DNA from: Salinivirga cyanobacteriivorans
GTDB lineage: Bacteria > Bacteroidota > Bacteroidia > Bacteroidales > Salinivirgaceae
Assembly: GCF_001443605.1 (NCBI RefSeq)
Contig: NZ_CP013118.1
Span: 3,993,001-4,057,000 of the forward strand
Length of the DNA stretch: 64,000 nucleotides
Reading direction: 5' to 3'
The translations under genes were made by a program, and so were the position numbers. The stretch's first letter is position 1. Each line of letters starts with the position of its first letter. The notes under the pieces were generated by a model. That model made no database searches. It was not told where the DNA came from and saw only the letters and a program-made list of their open reading frames with translations. Of this stretch, positions 1 through 8,406 are shown piece by piece.

Positions 1-44
1 AACAAGTCATGAAAACAGCTTATATTACCCCTCGCAATTGATCA
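1..44. repeat. Direct repeat, copy 1 (conserved core of tandem unit)
   Basis: These 44 bases recur without a mismatch at 180-223. Each copy is followed on the plus strand by a hairpin whose sequence differs between copies (arms 44-48/61-65 here; 220-228/232-240 in the other) and then by the shared string ATGTTGCA. The pattern of fixed core plus variable but still pairing stem suggests a structured RNA rather than protein. The left end may be cut by the window edge. Confidence 0.9.
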
Positions 45-76
45 TCGGAAGTAGAACCTCCCGATAATGTTGCATT

Positions 77-107
77 CAAAAATAAGCAAACTAAATACCA
101 AAACAAA
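77..107 (-). promoter_or_regulatory. Bacteroidota-type promoter reading leftward
   Basis: On the minus strand the sequence is TTTG (104-107), exactly 19 bases, then TATTTTTG (77-84). This is a full match to the Bacteroidetes sigma-ABfr consensus TTTG-N19-TAnnTTTG. Transcription would begin near 70 and run through the hairpin at 44-65 and the conserved core 1-44, leaving the window. It supports a small transcript from unit 1. Confidence 0.6.
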
Positions 108-154
108 ATAAATCTGCATTTTTTAATGATTTTTTACCTTTTGACATGAAAAAA

Positions 155-175
155 GGGTGGTCTGATAGACCACCC
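155..175 (-). terminator. Intrinsic terminator of putative small RNA
   Basis: GGGTGGTC (155-162) pairs with GACCACCC (168-175) around a 5-base loop. On the minus strand the stem is followed by six T (149-154). There is no T run on the plus strand, so it works leftward. Confidence 0.65.
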
Positions 176-179
176 CAAA

Positions 180-223
180 AACAAGTCATGAAAACAGCTT
201 ATATTACCCCTCGCAATTGATCA
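180..223. repeat. Direct repeat, copy 2 (conserved core of tandem unit)
   Basis: Second exact copy of the 44-base core seen at 1-44. It is followed by a perfect 9-bp stem (220-228 with 232-240, loop GGA). The whole unit of roughly 180 bp (core, hairpin, A-rich spacer, terminator-like hairpin) appears duplicated in tandem, with only the core strictly kept. Confidence 0.9.
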
Positions 224-311
224 CTAAAGGATTTAGTGATGTTGCACTTTTAAGGAAACAAATCCTGTACCAAAAAAATATTTTGCGAGTTAAATTTGAC
301 TTTTTTTGAAA

Positions 312-336
312 AAATGGGTGCACTTTGCACCCATTT
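312..336 (-). terminator. Terminator of the DUF4397 gene
   Basis: An 11-bp stem (312-322 with 326-336, loop CTT) ends in a T-rich run on the minus strand. It lies 23 bases beyond the stop codon of the DUF4397 repeat gene and separates it from the sRNA-like units. Confidence 0.75.
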
Positions 337-358
337 AAAATAACGTTTAATATGTAGA

Positions 359-3300
359 TTATTGTTTGATTATTCTTTCAACACCTACGTTGTTGTTGCT
401 CTGAACTCTTACGAAGTATGTGCCCTCAGTAAGGTCGCTGATGTTTAAACTCAGCTTGTCGGCATTTGCTGCGCGCTGAATTACGATTTGACCCTGTGCA
501 TTAAATATCTCAACCTTTTCAATGCTACTGTCTGAAGCAATATTCAAACGGTCACTGGTTGGGTTTGGATACACATTCAGGCTAATCGAGCTTTGTGGAT
601 TGTCAAAAATACCAACTGCGCTTAATGCTACAAGCTGTCCGCCTGATGGCAATGCTACATACAATCCAAAAGCTTCACCATCGCTGTTGTTTGCAGGGTT
701 CAGGAAACCTGAAGCCAGTACAGTTATAGCAGCATCGTCTAAACCTAAAGTAGCAAGTGGAGCTTCGTAAGCTGCAACAGTTGAAGTACCAGTTTCGTCG
801 CGTACTTCTAATACATAGTCATCTGTGGCTAACTCAGCATATCCAAAGAAGTCACCATAAGCAAGGTTATCAATAAGTTCACCGTTTACAACAGCGGTTT
901 CATAAATGTCCACTACAGGAGCGTCGGTACTACCGTGGAATACAAGTACGTCAGTATTTCCTGAAGTAGCAGCCATATCACGAGCCATAGGGAATACATA
1001 TAAATCAAAAGCTTCAGCAGGATCGTAACCTGAAGCACTTACAATACCGTTAGCAACGATAATATATTTCTCGTCAGCTGTCAGCGTGTAATTGAAAGCC
1101 GCGATTGTATCATCAACACTTGCTGATGTTGAAGGCGCAATACCCACAACGATTTCTTCTTCAGCAGGTACCGAAAGGAATGATGTAGCTTCCCGGAACA
1201 TAAAGTCATCTTTAATAAGGTCACCGTTCAGGTACACATCTACCATTTCAGCAGCAGCATCCGCAGAGTTGTGAATAATTTGTACCTGAGCTTCTGCGGG
1301 TTCAGTTACAAGTGGCAATTCAACTAACATTCCACCTGAAGCCAGAGCAGCATACAATCCAAAAGCTTCACCATCGCTGTTGTTTGCAGGGTTCAGGAAA
1401 CCTGAAGCCAGTACAGTTATAGCAGCATCGTCTAAACCTAAAGTAGCAAGTGGAGCTTCGTAAGCTGCAACAGTTGAAGTACCAGTTTCGTCGCGTACTT
1501 CTAATACATAGTCATCTGTGGCTAACTCAGCATATCCAAAGAAGTCACCATAAGCAAGGTTATCAATAAGTTCACCGTTTACAACAGCGGTTTCATAAAT
1601 ATCCACTACAGGAGCGTCGGTACTACCGTGGAATACAAGTACGTCAGTATTTCCTGAAGTAGCAGCCATATCACGAGCCATAGGGAATACATATAAATCA
1701 AAAGCTTCAGCAGGATCGTAACCTGAAGCACTTACAATACCGTTAGCAACGATAATATATTTCTCGTCAGCTGTCAGCGTGTAATTGAAAGCCGCGATTG
1801 TATCATCAACACTTGCTGATGTTGAAGGCGCAATACCCACAACGATTTCTTCTTCAGCAGGTACCGAAAGGAATGATGTAGCTTCCCGGAACATAAAGTC
1901 ATCTTTAATAAGGTCACCGTTCAGGTACACATCTACCATTTCAGCAGCAGCATCCGCAGAGTTGTGAATAATTTGTACCTGAGCTTCTGCGGGTTCAGTT
2001 ACAAGTGGCAATTCAACTAACATTCCACCTGAAGCCAGAGCAGCATACAATCCAAAAGCTTCACCATCGCTGTTGTTTGCAGGGTTCAGGAAACCTGAAG
2101 CCAGTACAGTTATAGCAGCATCGTCTAAACCTAAAGTAGCAAGTGGAGCTTCGTAAGCTGCAACAGTTGAAGTACCAGTTTCGTCGCGTACTTCTAATAC
2201 ATAGTCATCTGTGGCTAACTCAGCATATCCAAAGAAGTCACCATAAGCAAGGTTATCAATAAGTTCACCGTTTACAACAGCGGTTTCATAAATGTCCACT
2301 ACAGGAGCGTCGGTACTACCGTGGAATACAAGTACGTCAGTATTTCCTGAAGTAGCAGCCATATCACGAGCCATAGGGAATACATATAAATCAAAAGCTT
2401 CAGCAGGATCGTAACCTGAAGCACTTACAATACCGTTAGCAACGATAATATATTTCTCGTCAGCTGTCAGCGTGTAATTGAAAGCCGCGATTGTATCATC
2501 AACACTTGCTGATGTTGAAGGCGCAATACCCACAACGATTTCTTCTTCAGCAGGTACCGAAAGGAATGATGTAGCTTCCCGGAACATAAAGTCATCTTTA
2601 ATAAGGTCACCGTTCAGGTACACATCTACCATTTCAGCAGCAGCATCCGCAGAGTTGTGAATAATTTGTACCTGAGCTTCCTGCACGAGCGGTAATTCCA
2701 CAAGTGGTCCACCTGCAGCAGTCGCAGCATACAATCCAAAGGCTTCCCCATCACTGTTGTTGGCAGGGTTCAGGAAACCTGAAGCCAGTACAGTAATAGC
2801 TGCATCATCTAAACCTAATGAAGCCAGAGGTGCTTCGTAAGCTGCCACGGTTGATGTCCCGGTTTCGTCGCGTACTTCCAGTACATAGTCATCAGTAGCC
2901 AATTCAGCATAACCGAAAAAGTCGGTGTAAGCCAGGTCATTGATTAATTCACCGTTTACAACAGCAGTTTCATAAATATCAACGGTTGGCGCATCAGTAC
3001 TACCGTGGAATACAAGTACGTCGGTGTTACCAGTTGAGGCAGCAGCCTGGCGTGCCGTAGGATAAACGTACAGGTCAAAAGGCTGAGCCGGATCATAACC
3101 AGAACCACTGATAATACCATTGGCTACAATAATGTAGTTTTCATTTGCTACCAGGTTATAACTGAAAGCAGCTAATGTATCGTCTACGCTGGTTGAATTA
3201 GAACCTGCGATTCCTACAATAATTTCCTGTTCTGCCGGTACCGATAGAAACGCGGTGGCTTCACGGAAATTAAAGTCGTCTTTTATAAGTGTGCCATCCA

Positions 3301-3424
3301 GATAAACATCAACAGATGATGCGGCGGCGTCAGCTGAGTTATGTATAATTTGAACATCAGCTGTTTGTGCTTTTAGTCCAAGACCAAAAAGCGCAATCAA
3401 TGTCGAGAGCAGAATTGTTTTCAT
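359..3424 (-). CDS. Secreted DUF4397 repeat protein with type IX sorting domain
   Basis: A 1021-residue secreted or surface protein of unknown function. Residues 1-20 form a signal peptide. Four DUF4397 modules follow (about 22-247, 250-480, 481-711, 712-940), each opening with VQIIHNSADAAA and built of beta-rich segments. The last 75 residues are a Por/type IX secretion C-terminal sorting domain (VYPNPTSD near its start, GTYFVRV and RIIKQ at the end), so export across the outer membrane is expected. Modules 2-4 are nearly identical in protein and DNA, while module 1 is clearly diverged, as expected of recent in-tandem amplification. DUF4397 is seen in surface proteins and is suspected to act in binding; no catalytic motif is visible. 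It is monocistronic, with its own terminator at 312-336. Confidence 0.9.
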   Translation of the reverse strand: MKTILLSTLIALFGLGLKAQTADVQIIHNSADAAASSVDVYLDGTLIKDDFNFREATAFLSVPAEQEIIVGIAGSNSTSVDDTLAAFSYNLVANENYIIVANGIISGSGYDPAQPFDLYVYPTARQAAASTGNTDVLVFHGSTDAPTVDIYETAVVNGELINDLAYTDFFGYAELATDDYVLEVRDETGTSTVAAYEAPLASLGLDDAAITVLASGFLNPANNSDGEAFGLYAATAAGGPLVELPLVQEAQVQIIHNSADAAAEMVDVYLNGDLIKDDFMFREATSFLSVPAEEEIVVGIAPSTSASVDDTIAAFNYTLTADEKYIIVANGIVSASGYDPAEAFDLYVFPMARDMAATSGNTDVLVFHGSTDAPVVDIYETAVVNGELIDNLAYGDFFGYAELATDDYVLEVRDETGTSTVAAYEAPLATLGLDDAAITVLASGFLNPANNSDGEAFGLYAALASGGMLVELPLVTEPAEAQVQIIHNSADAAAEMVDVYLNGDLIKDDFMFREATSFLSVPAEEEIVVGIAPSTSASVDDTIAAFNYTLTADEKYIIVANGIVSASGYDPAEAFDLYVFPMARDMAATSGNTDVLVFHGSTDAPVVDIYETAVVNGELIDNLAYGDFFGYAELATDDYVLEVRDETGTSTVAAYEAPLATLGLDDAAITVLASGFLNPANNSDGEAFGLYAALASGGMLVELPLVTEPAEAQVQIIHNSADAAAEMVDVYLNGDLIKDDFMFREATSFLSVPAEEEIVVGIAPSTSASVDDTIAAFNYTLTADEKYIIVANGIVSASGYDPAEAFDLYVFPMARDMAATSGNTDVLVFHGSTDAPVVDIYETAVVNGELIDNLAYGDFFGYAELATDDYVLEVRDETGTSTVAAYEAPLATLGLDDAAITVLASGFLNPANNSDGEAFGLYVALPSGGQLVALSAVGIFDNPQSSISLNVYPNPTSDRLNIASDSSIEKVEIFNAQGQIVIQRAANADKLSLNISDLTEGTYFVRVQSNNNVGVERIIKQ
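655..2678 (-). repeat. 693-bp tandem repeat array inside the DUF4397 gene
   Basis: Three copies with an exact 693-bp (231-codon) period: about 655-1347, 1348-2040 and 2041-2678. By eye I find one base that varies (an A/G in the string ATAAATRTCC). A fourth, diverged copy continues to about 3360. The period is a multiple of three, so copy gain or loss keeps the frame. Such near-perfect arrays recombine easily and are also easily collapsed in assemblies. Confidence 0.95.
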
Positions 3425-3861
3425 AATTTTTCAATTTTAAATTAGAATTTAAGATCTTAACGTATTAATATAATAAATGTTTAATGTTTTATTTTAAAGA
3501 TTAAACATCACAAAGTTTTGATAGATGATTTTTGTTAGACTTTTCCAGTTTTAGCAGGTGATAGGGAAGGATTATGCTGCTTTTTTTGTATACGAAACTT
3601 TAACTTATTGTTAACTAAATTGTTGTCGGTAGCTTTTCCTATTTCTGTTATTCTTGTTTTTACGAGTTATGTTTTTCTATTATTCATCTTCTTAGTCTGT
3701 GTTACAGGAAAATGATATAGCCTCAAGCGAAAGTGTTTTGTTGATTTATAATATATAAGAATTAAACATTATAATTGTTTTACAGCTTGGCGGTACTATG
3801 AAAACAAAAAAAAGGCTGTCCCTTTTAATCCGGACAGCCTCTATGTATAAGTTGGTTATTT
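3425..3861. other. 437-bp gene-free region between DUF4397 gene and Fe-SOD
   Basis: AT-rich DNA that must hold the promoter of the DUF4397 gene at its left side and holds the Fe-SOD terminator at its right end. On the minus strand a TTTG followed 19 bases later by TAAAACAT sits upstream of the DUF4397 start, but the second element matches the consensus poorly. I see no open frame, RNA gene or repeat here. Confidence 0.5.
3813..3840 (-). terminator. Terminator of the Fe-SOD gene
   Basis: AGGCTGTCC (3813-3821) pairs with GGACAGCCT (3832-3840). On the minus strand it is followed by an eight-base T run (3806-3813). It lies just downstream of the SOD stop codon. Confidence 0.85.
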
Positions 3862-4440
3862 TTAGCCCAATCTTTTTTCAATAACTTCCCAGTCCAATAC
3901 AGCAAAGAAATTCTCAATGTATTTAGGTCTGGCATTTTGGGTATCAAGGTAATATGCATGCTCCCAAACATCCATGGTCATAAGTGGTTTATAACCATCG
4001 CGAATTGGATTTTCAGCATTTTGACCTTGCATAATATCCAGGTCACCATCTTTATTTTGAATGAGCCATACCCATCCAGAGCCGAAAAGCGTAGTGCCTG
4101 CATTTGTGAAGTCTTCTATAAATTGCTCATAATTACCAAAAACTTTATCAATGGCTCCCAGAAGTTTTCCACCTGGTTTAGCTTTGGGGTTACCACTTAA
4201 TGCTTCAAAATAGAAGGTATGGTTCCAGACCTGGGCTCCGTTATTGAATATGCCACCATCTGCATTTTTAATTATGGTTTCCAGATCTGCATTTGCAAAC
4301 TCGGTTCCTTCAACCAGTTTGTTTAATTTGTCCACATAAGTTTTATGGTGCTTGCCATAATGGAACTCAATTGTTTTTGCACTGATATGTGGTTCTAAAG
4401 CGTCCTTTTCAAAAGGTAATTCTGGTAGTGTGAATTTCAT
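3862..4440 (-). CDS. sodB: Superoxide dismutase, Fe type
   Basis: Cytoplasmic superoxide dismutase of 192 residues, converting superoxide to hydrogen peroxide and oxygen. The four metal ligands are His27, His74, Asp157 and His161 (motif DVWEHAYY). Gln70 in NGAQVWNH occupies the position of the active-site glutamine of Fe-SODs, and the GTPNQ-type glutamine of Mn enzymes is absent from the C-terminal half, where the sequence reads GQNAENP. Length is the family norm and there is no signal peptide. It lies 186 bp downstream of a second, Mn-type SOD on the same strand, but each has its own terminator, so they are probably separately transcribed. Confidence 0.95.
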   Translation of the reverse strand: MKFTLPELPFEKDALEPHISAKTIEFHYGKHHKTYVDKLNKLVEGTEFANADLETIIKNADGGIFNNGAQVWNHTFYFEALSGNPKAKPGGKLLGAIDKVFGNYEQFIEDFTNAGTTLFGSGWVWLIQNKDGDLDIMQGQNAENPIRDGYKPLMTMDVWEHAYYLDTQNARPKYIENFFAVLDWEVIEKRLG

Positions 4441-4498
4441 AGCTTTCCTTTTTTTTTATTATTAATAATTCAACCGTCTACCGTGATATACAAAAAAA

Positions 4499-4522
4499 GG
4501 TATCACCTTGTTTGGTGATACC
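4499..4522 (-). terminator. Terminator of the Mn-type SOD gene
   Basis: GGTATCACC (4499-4507) pairs with GGTGATACC (4514-4522). On the minus strand the stem is followed by seven T. It stops the upstream SOD transcript before the second SOD gene. Confidence 0.85.
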
Positions 4523-4626
4523 CTTAATTAAGATTCATTCCAGATAATGTTGTGAAGTGGGAAAGCTTTACAACGGTTGGTAAATGTGAAATGCTCGGGT
4601 CATTGGGTATAATATCCGGAATGAAC

Positions 4627-5226
4627 TTATGCTTTATATAACTCGTTGACTTTATCCCAGTTAATTACGTTGAAAAATGCATCAATGTATTCTGGTCTTC
4701 TGTTCTGATATTTCAGATAATACGCGTGTTCCCACACGTCTAAACCTAGTATTGGTTGTCCTTTAAACTCTGAGATATCCATTAATGGATTATCCTGGTT
4801 TGGGGTGCTACCTATTTTGAGCTTGCCGTTGTCTTTTACTAACCATGCCCAACCTGAACCAAATCGTCCGGCTGCAGCCTGAGCAAACTCATCTTTAAAG
4901 GCATCAAACGAGCCAAATGTTTCTTTAATTGCTTTACCTATTTCGTCAGTAGGTTCGCCACCTCCGTTGGGGCTCATAATTTCCCAAAACAGGTTGTGAT
5001 TATAATATCCACCACCATTATTTCTTACTCCTACAGAGTATTTTGAGACATTACTGAGTATGTCTTCAATATTATTGTTGTTTACACCTTCTTTCTCCAA
5101 TGCGGCATTCAGTTTCTTGGTATAACCGCCATGGTGTTTATCATGGTGAATTTCCATGGTTTGGGCATCGATGTAAGGTTCCAGTGCATTAAAATCGTAT
5201 GGTAAATTCGTTAATTTAAAACTCAT
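4627..5226 (-). CDS. sodA: Superoxide dismutase, Mn-like type
   Basis: Second cytoplasmic SOD, 199 residues. Ligands are His27, His77, Asp163 and His167. The outer-sphere glutamine is supplied from the C-terminal domain (Gln144 in TPNQDNPLM), and the N-terminal position holds glycine (GGGYYNHN). That is the Mn-SOD arrangement, although Bacteroidota SODs can be cambialistic, so metal use should be taken as inferred. The sequence is quite different from the neighbouring Fe-type enzyme, so this is not a recent duplication. Confidence 0.93.
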   Translation of the reverse strand: MSFKLTNLPYDFNALEPYIDAQTMEIHHDKHHGGYTKKLNAALEKEGVNNNNIEDILSNVSKYSVGVRNNGGGYYNHNLFWEIMSPNGGGEPTDEIGKAIKETFGSFDAFKDEFAQAAAGRFGSGWAWLVKDNGKLKIGSTPNQDNPLMDISEFKGQPILGLDVWEHAYYLKYQNRRPEYIDAFFNVINWDKVNELYKA

Positions 5227-5355
5227 AATACTATTTTTTTTTGATTATGTGGATAACGTCATACTTAAAAAAATGTTTAGTATCTTCATATATTAAGATC
5301 AATATATATTAAATTGACTTGTATAATTTTTTCCTTTACCTTGAACATAAAAAAG

Positions 5356-7101
5356 ATGTTCAGGACTTTCGATCATTTCAATGTTAAAACTGTTGATAAG
5401 CCTTATATTTCTGCACTTGGGACGCAATACGAGCAAACAGCCATAATATCTTTTTATGATTCTGCCAATCATCTTTTATCTACACGGGATTTTGGTGTTG
5501 CCAATATTGATAAAATTTATAATGAAATAGAGCAAGAGCGTATTATTGTGCTGGACGAAGCTTATATTCAAAATTTTTCAATAACAGCCTGGCGACGTTT
5601 GAATTTAATAGACAAAAATGAATTTGTAGCTATAAAAAAGATTATTGCCAACGATGCTTTTTTTAATGTGTTTAATAATGTTGACTTTTCTTATATTGCT
5701 CTTGAAGCGTGCGAGACTAATTTTAATAACAGTGTATTTTATGGTGGAGATTTATCTTTTTCACATAGCGTATTTTCCGGTGTAGAGGCTGATTTTTCGT
5801 ATATAACACATCGAAAAGGCGGATTGGTATTTAATTCTGCCAAATTTACCGGGGGCGGGCTTAGCTTCAAAAACTCCATTTTTTGCCATGGAGAAAAGAA
5901 TTTTCAATACGCAAAATTTGAGCATTCCTATCTGGATTTCACCAATTGCGAATTTAATGATGGAGATATAAATATGGTTGATACCCGCTTTACCGGAGGC
6001 CTGAGCTTCAAGGTGGCGAGAATAGGAAAGGGCAATGTAAATTTTCAATTTGCCCGTTTTACAACCAAAGAAGTTTCATTCGATCGGGTTGTTTTTGGAG
6101 AGGGCAATATTGACTTTCGCACTACTGAGTTTGAAAATGTAAAAGCCAATTTTAACCGCAGTATAGCCGGAAATGGATCCTGGGACTTTTCTGGTTGTGA
6201 GGCAAATGATGGAAAACTGACTTTTAAAAAGGTTTTGTTTGGTAGTGGTACGGTTGATTTTAGTGAAGTAATATTTAATCGAACAGACCTGAACTTTTCC
6301 AGGGCTGAGACACAGGAAGCACTCATAAAACTTGAAAATGCCAGGCTGCACAATGTGGATTTCAGCTATTGTTTTTTTAACCGTTATTTAAACTTCAGGC
6401 TGCACAGCGCGCAGCGTATAGATTTTAAAAATGCAATTGTACGTGATATTCTCGATTTGAATCTCCCTAAAGAGGGGCAGCCTGTTCCAATGTTGAACTT
6501 TACTGATATGAGTTTACCGGGCCTGCTCTATATCGACTGGAAGCGGAACCGGGTTGAACAAGCTGTTTATAATCAGAATTCACTGACTACTGATTATGAG
6601 AAGGCCACACAATTTTTAATGCTTAAGGAAAATTTTAACACGAACGGTCAATATGAGTCTGAGGACCTGGCGTATGTAGAGTATCGCCGTTGTATTGCCC
6701 GATCCAGGTTAAATAATAACGGCGGAGGGGTAAATCAAAAAGTATTAAGAGGCTTTTTATACGGACTCGACCGGGTTTTACTTGATTATACCGGGTTATA
6801 CGGCACCAGCCCCACACGCGTATTTGCTACCATGATAATGGTTTATGTGCTTTTTAGTTTGGGATATTTGGCCATTATTCTTGGTGGTTCAGGCGATATA
6901 GTTGTTAGTGTTGGGGCCCAATACGACTTGTCATTGTGGTCTAAAAGCTTTTATCATAGCGCGATTACAATGTTAACCATTGGTTATGGCGACCATTTCC
7001 CCGTAGGAATTGCCCGGGGCTTAAGTGCGGTGCAAGGTTTTATCGGAATGCTTTTGCTTAGCTATTTTACCGTGTCGTTGGTGCATAAAATATTGCGTTA
7101 A
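5356..7101 (+). CDS. Pentapeptide-repeat protein fused to a two-helix potassium channel
   Basis: The first roughly 100 residues form an uncharacterised globular segment. Residues of about 100-380 form a long series of degenerate pentapeptide-like repeats (F at regular spacing, e.g. LSFKNSIF, LDFTNCEF, VDFSEVIF), expected to fold as a right-handed quadrilateral beta-helix. The C-terminus (about 480-581) has two membrane helices around a pore loop with the potassium selectivity filter TIGYGD. It is therefore probably an inner-membrane K+ channel with a large cytoplasmic regulatory beta-helix. I chose ATG 5356 because the upstream extension from 5314 is hydrophobic, lacks conservation signals and would give an implausible N-terminus. 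The fusion is uncommon. Confidence 0.82.
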   Translation: MFRTFDHFNVKTVDKPYISALGTQYEQTAIISFYDSANHLLSTRDFGVANIDKIYNEIEQERIIVLDEAYIQNFSITAWRRLNLIDKNEFVAIKKIIANDAFFNVFNNVDFSYIALEACETNFNNSVFYGGDLSFSHSVFSGVEADFSYITHRKGGLVFNSAKFTGGGLSFKNSIFCHGEKNFQYAKFEHSYLDFTNCEFNDGDINMVDTRFTGGLSFKVARIGKGNVNFQFARFTTKEVSFDRVVFGEGNIDFRTTEFENVKANFNRSIAGNGSWDFSGCEANDGKLTFKKVLFGSGTVDFSEVIFNRTDLNFSRAETQEALIKLENARLHNVDFSYCFFNRYLNFRLHSAQRIDFKNAIVRDILDLNLPKEGQPVPMLNFTDMSLPGLLYIDWKRNRVEQAVYNQNSLTTDYEKATQFLMLKENFNTNGQYESEDLAYVEYRRCIARSRLNNNGGGVNQKVLRGFLYGLDRVLLDYTGLYGTSPTRVFATMIMVYVLFSLGYLAIILGGSGDIVVSVGAQYDLSLWSKSFYHSAITMLTIGYGDHFPVGIARGLSAVQGFIGMLLLSYFTVSLVHKILR

Positions 7102-7233
7102 ATTGCATATCATATTTGCCTTACACAGAAAACCTCAGGCTTTTTCGATTGAAAATAATACCAGTTTAAAGTATTTAAAATTTCCTGAATTTGATTAAAT
7201 ATCTTATCTTAAAGCCACCAATAATTTATATTG

Positions 7234-7983
7234 ATGCCTTATTTTACAGTAAAAAATATACGGTTGTTTTATAATGAACGTGGTAAGGGTGTTCCCCTTA
7301 TTATGTTGCATGATAACGGCGGATCATCAAAAATGCTCAAAACGGAGATACGCTATTATAGTAAGCATTTTCGCGTTATTGGATTCGATTTACCCGGCCA
7401 TGGCAGAAGCGACCGTATTCATGATTTTGAAGGTGATTTTTGGCAATACAGCGCTTTTATCATTAAAAAGGCTTTGGTGGAGTTAGACCTTACCGATGCC
7501 AATATTATGGGAACAAGCGGAGGCGCAATTGTGGGGTTTCATCTGGCTTTGGACCAGGATTTAAATTGCCGTGCACTCATTGCTGATAGTTTTGAAGGAC
7601 TGGCTTTACCACCTGAGCGTGCTAAACAAAAAATGGAGCAAAGATCACGTACCATAAAAATAAATTTTTTTCGCATGTTTTTTCAATACCTCCATGGAAA
7701 GGACTGGCAAGAAGTATTAAGAAGTGATGCAAGTAACCAATTACATTTTGCAGAACATAAAACTGTGTGGTTCGATTCACTCGAGGAATTGAACTGCAGG
7801 GTTTTACTGACTGCACTTACAAATGATAATATGATTCCCCGCGCTGCCGAAAAGGTTAAGCTGGTACACGATTTATTGCCCAATAGCAGACTGCACCTAT
7901 TCGACAAAGGCAAGCATCCGGCAATGCTGTCAAATAAAAAAAAGTATCGCAAATTGGTTTGTGATTTTTGCTGTAAACAATAA
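7234..7983 (+). CDS. Alpha/beta hydrolase
   Basis: A 249-residue single-domain alpha/beta hydrolase with no signal peptide. The fold landmarks are the oxyanion strand LIMLHDNGG, the GFDLPGHGRS turn, the nucleophile elbow GTSGGAI (Ser), the strand ending in TNDNMIP with the acid, and the catalytic histidine in GKHPAML. The substrate cannot be told; family members act on esters, lactones or C-C bonds. ATG 7234 is used; a TTG three bases earlier is in frame but unlikely. The next gene starts 21 bp downstream on the same strand, so they probably form an operon. Confidence 0.8.
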   Translation: MPYFTVKNIRLFYNERGKGVPLIMLHDNGGSSKMLKTEIRYYSKHFRVIGFDLPGHGRSDRIHDFEGDFWQYSAFIIKKALVELDLTDANIMGTSGGAIVGFHLALDQDLNCRALIADSFEGLALPPERAKQKMEQRSRTIKINFFRMFFQYLHGKDWQEVLRSDASNQLHFAEHKTVWFDSLEELNCRVLLTALTNDNMIPRAAEKVKLVHDLLPNSRLHLFDKGKHPAMLSNKKKYRKLVCDFCCKQ

Positions 7984-8004
7984 CCCGGCAAACTTGTCAG
8001 GTTT

Positions 8005-8364
8005 ATGACTCATGAAAAAATACAGAGTTTATTAATTGTTCTGCACCATTTTATGCTAAAAATACCATCGAAATACCGTAAGTATATAAGACCATTTCTG
8101 GGCATATTTATTCTATTACTTGGGCTTGTTTTTATGTTTGTTCCCTTTATCCCACTGGGCTATATATTTTTGGCAGCAGCTCTTATTATCCTCTCGTATG
8201 AGTTGCCGCCTGTACGCAGATTACTCAATCGCCTTAAAAGAAACGGAAATGGAGATGAAATTGAAAAGATTGAAGCTGAAGTAGATGAAGTTGAAGACGA
8301 AATAAGCAAGAAGATTGTGGAAAACGAATCAACCCGGTATCAGAAAAAAGGCCCGGAGCAATAA
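8005..8364 (+). CDS. Small membrane protein, PGPGW-like topology
   Basis: 119 residues with two adjacent hydrophobic helices (about 30-47 and 49-66) followed by a basic stretch (VRRLLNRLKR) and an acidic, coiled-coil-like tail rich in E, D and K. The layout resembles the PGPGW family of small putative membrane proteins, but the PGPGW signature itself is missing. No function can be assigned. It follows the alpha/beta hydrolase closely and ends about 40 bp from the convergent stress cluster. Confidence 0.7.
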   Translation: MTHEKIQSLLIVLHHFMLKIPSKYRKYIRPFLGIFILLLGLVFMFVPFIPLGYIFLAAALIILSYELPPVRRLLNRLKRNGNGDEIEKIEAEVDEVEDEISKKIVENESTRYQKKGPEQ

Positions 8365-8406
8365 TGGCCACGGACCTTTAGTTATGAAAATGAACAAAGT
8401 GCACTC

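Larger units (their letters stand above)
149..247 (-). ncRNA. Putative small RNA, unit 2 (hairpin, conserved core, terminator)
   Basis: Read on the minus strand this interval contains TGCAACAT, a perfect 9-bp stem (240-232 with 228-220), the 44-base conserved core, and an 8-bp GC-rich stem (175-168 with 162-155) followed by six T. That is the layout of an RNA of about 100 nt ending at an intrinsic terminator. I see no clean promoter for this copy, unlike unit 1, so it may be degenerate or made by read-through from the gene at 359-3424. I do not recognise an Rfam family. Confidence 0.35.

Noticed and set aside
1..30. Ten-codon leader-peptide-like frame (MKTAYITPRN) in the left repeat core
   Set aside because: It is present in both copies but the promoter and terminators read the other strand; attenuation by this peptide is not supported.
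1092..2660. A 60-codon plus-strand frame occurring three times at 693-bp spacing (1092, 1785, 2478)
   Set aside because: It is antisense to the DUF4397 repeats and recurs only because the repeat DNA recurs; no start context or independent coding signal.
655..3360. Long regular repeats considered as a CRISPR-like or satellite array
   Set aside because: Units are 693 bp, in frame and encode a protein domain; no spacers and no cas genes.
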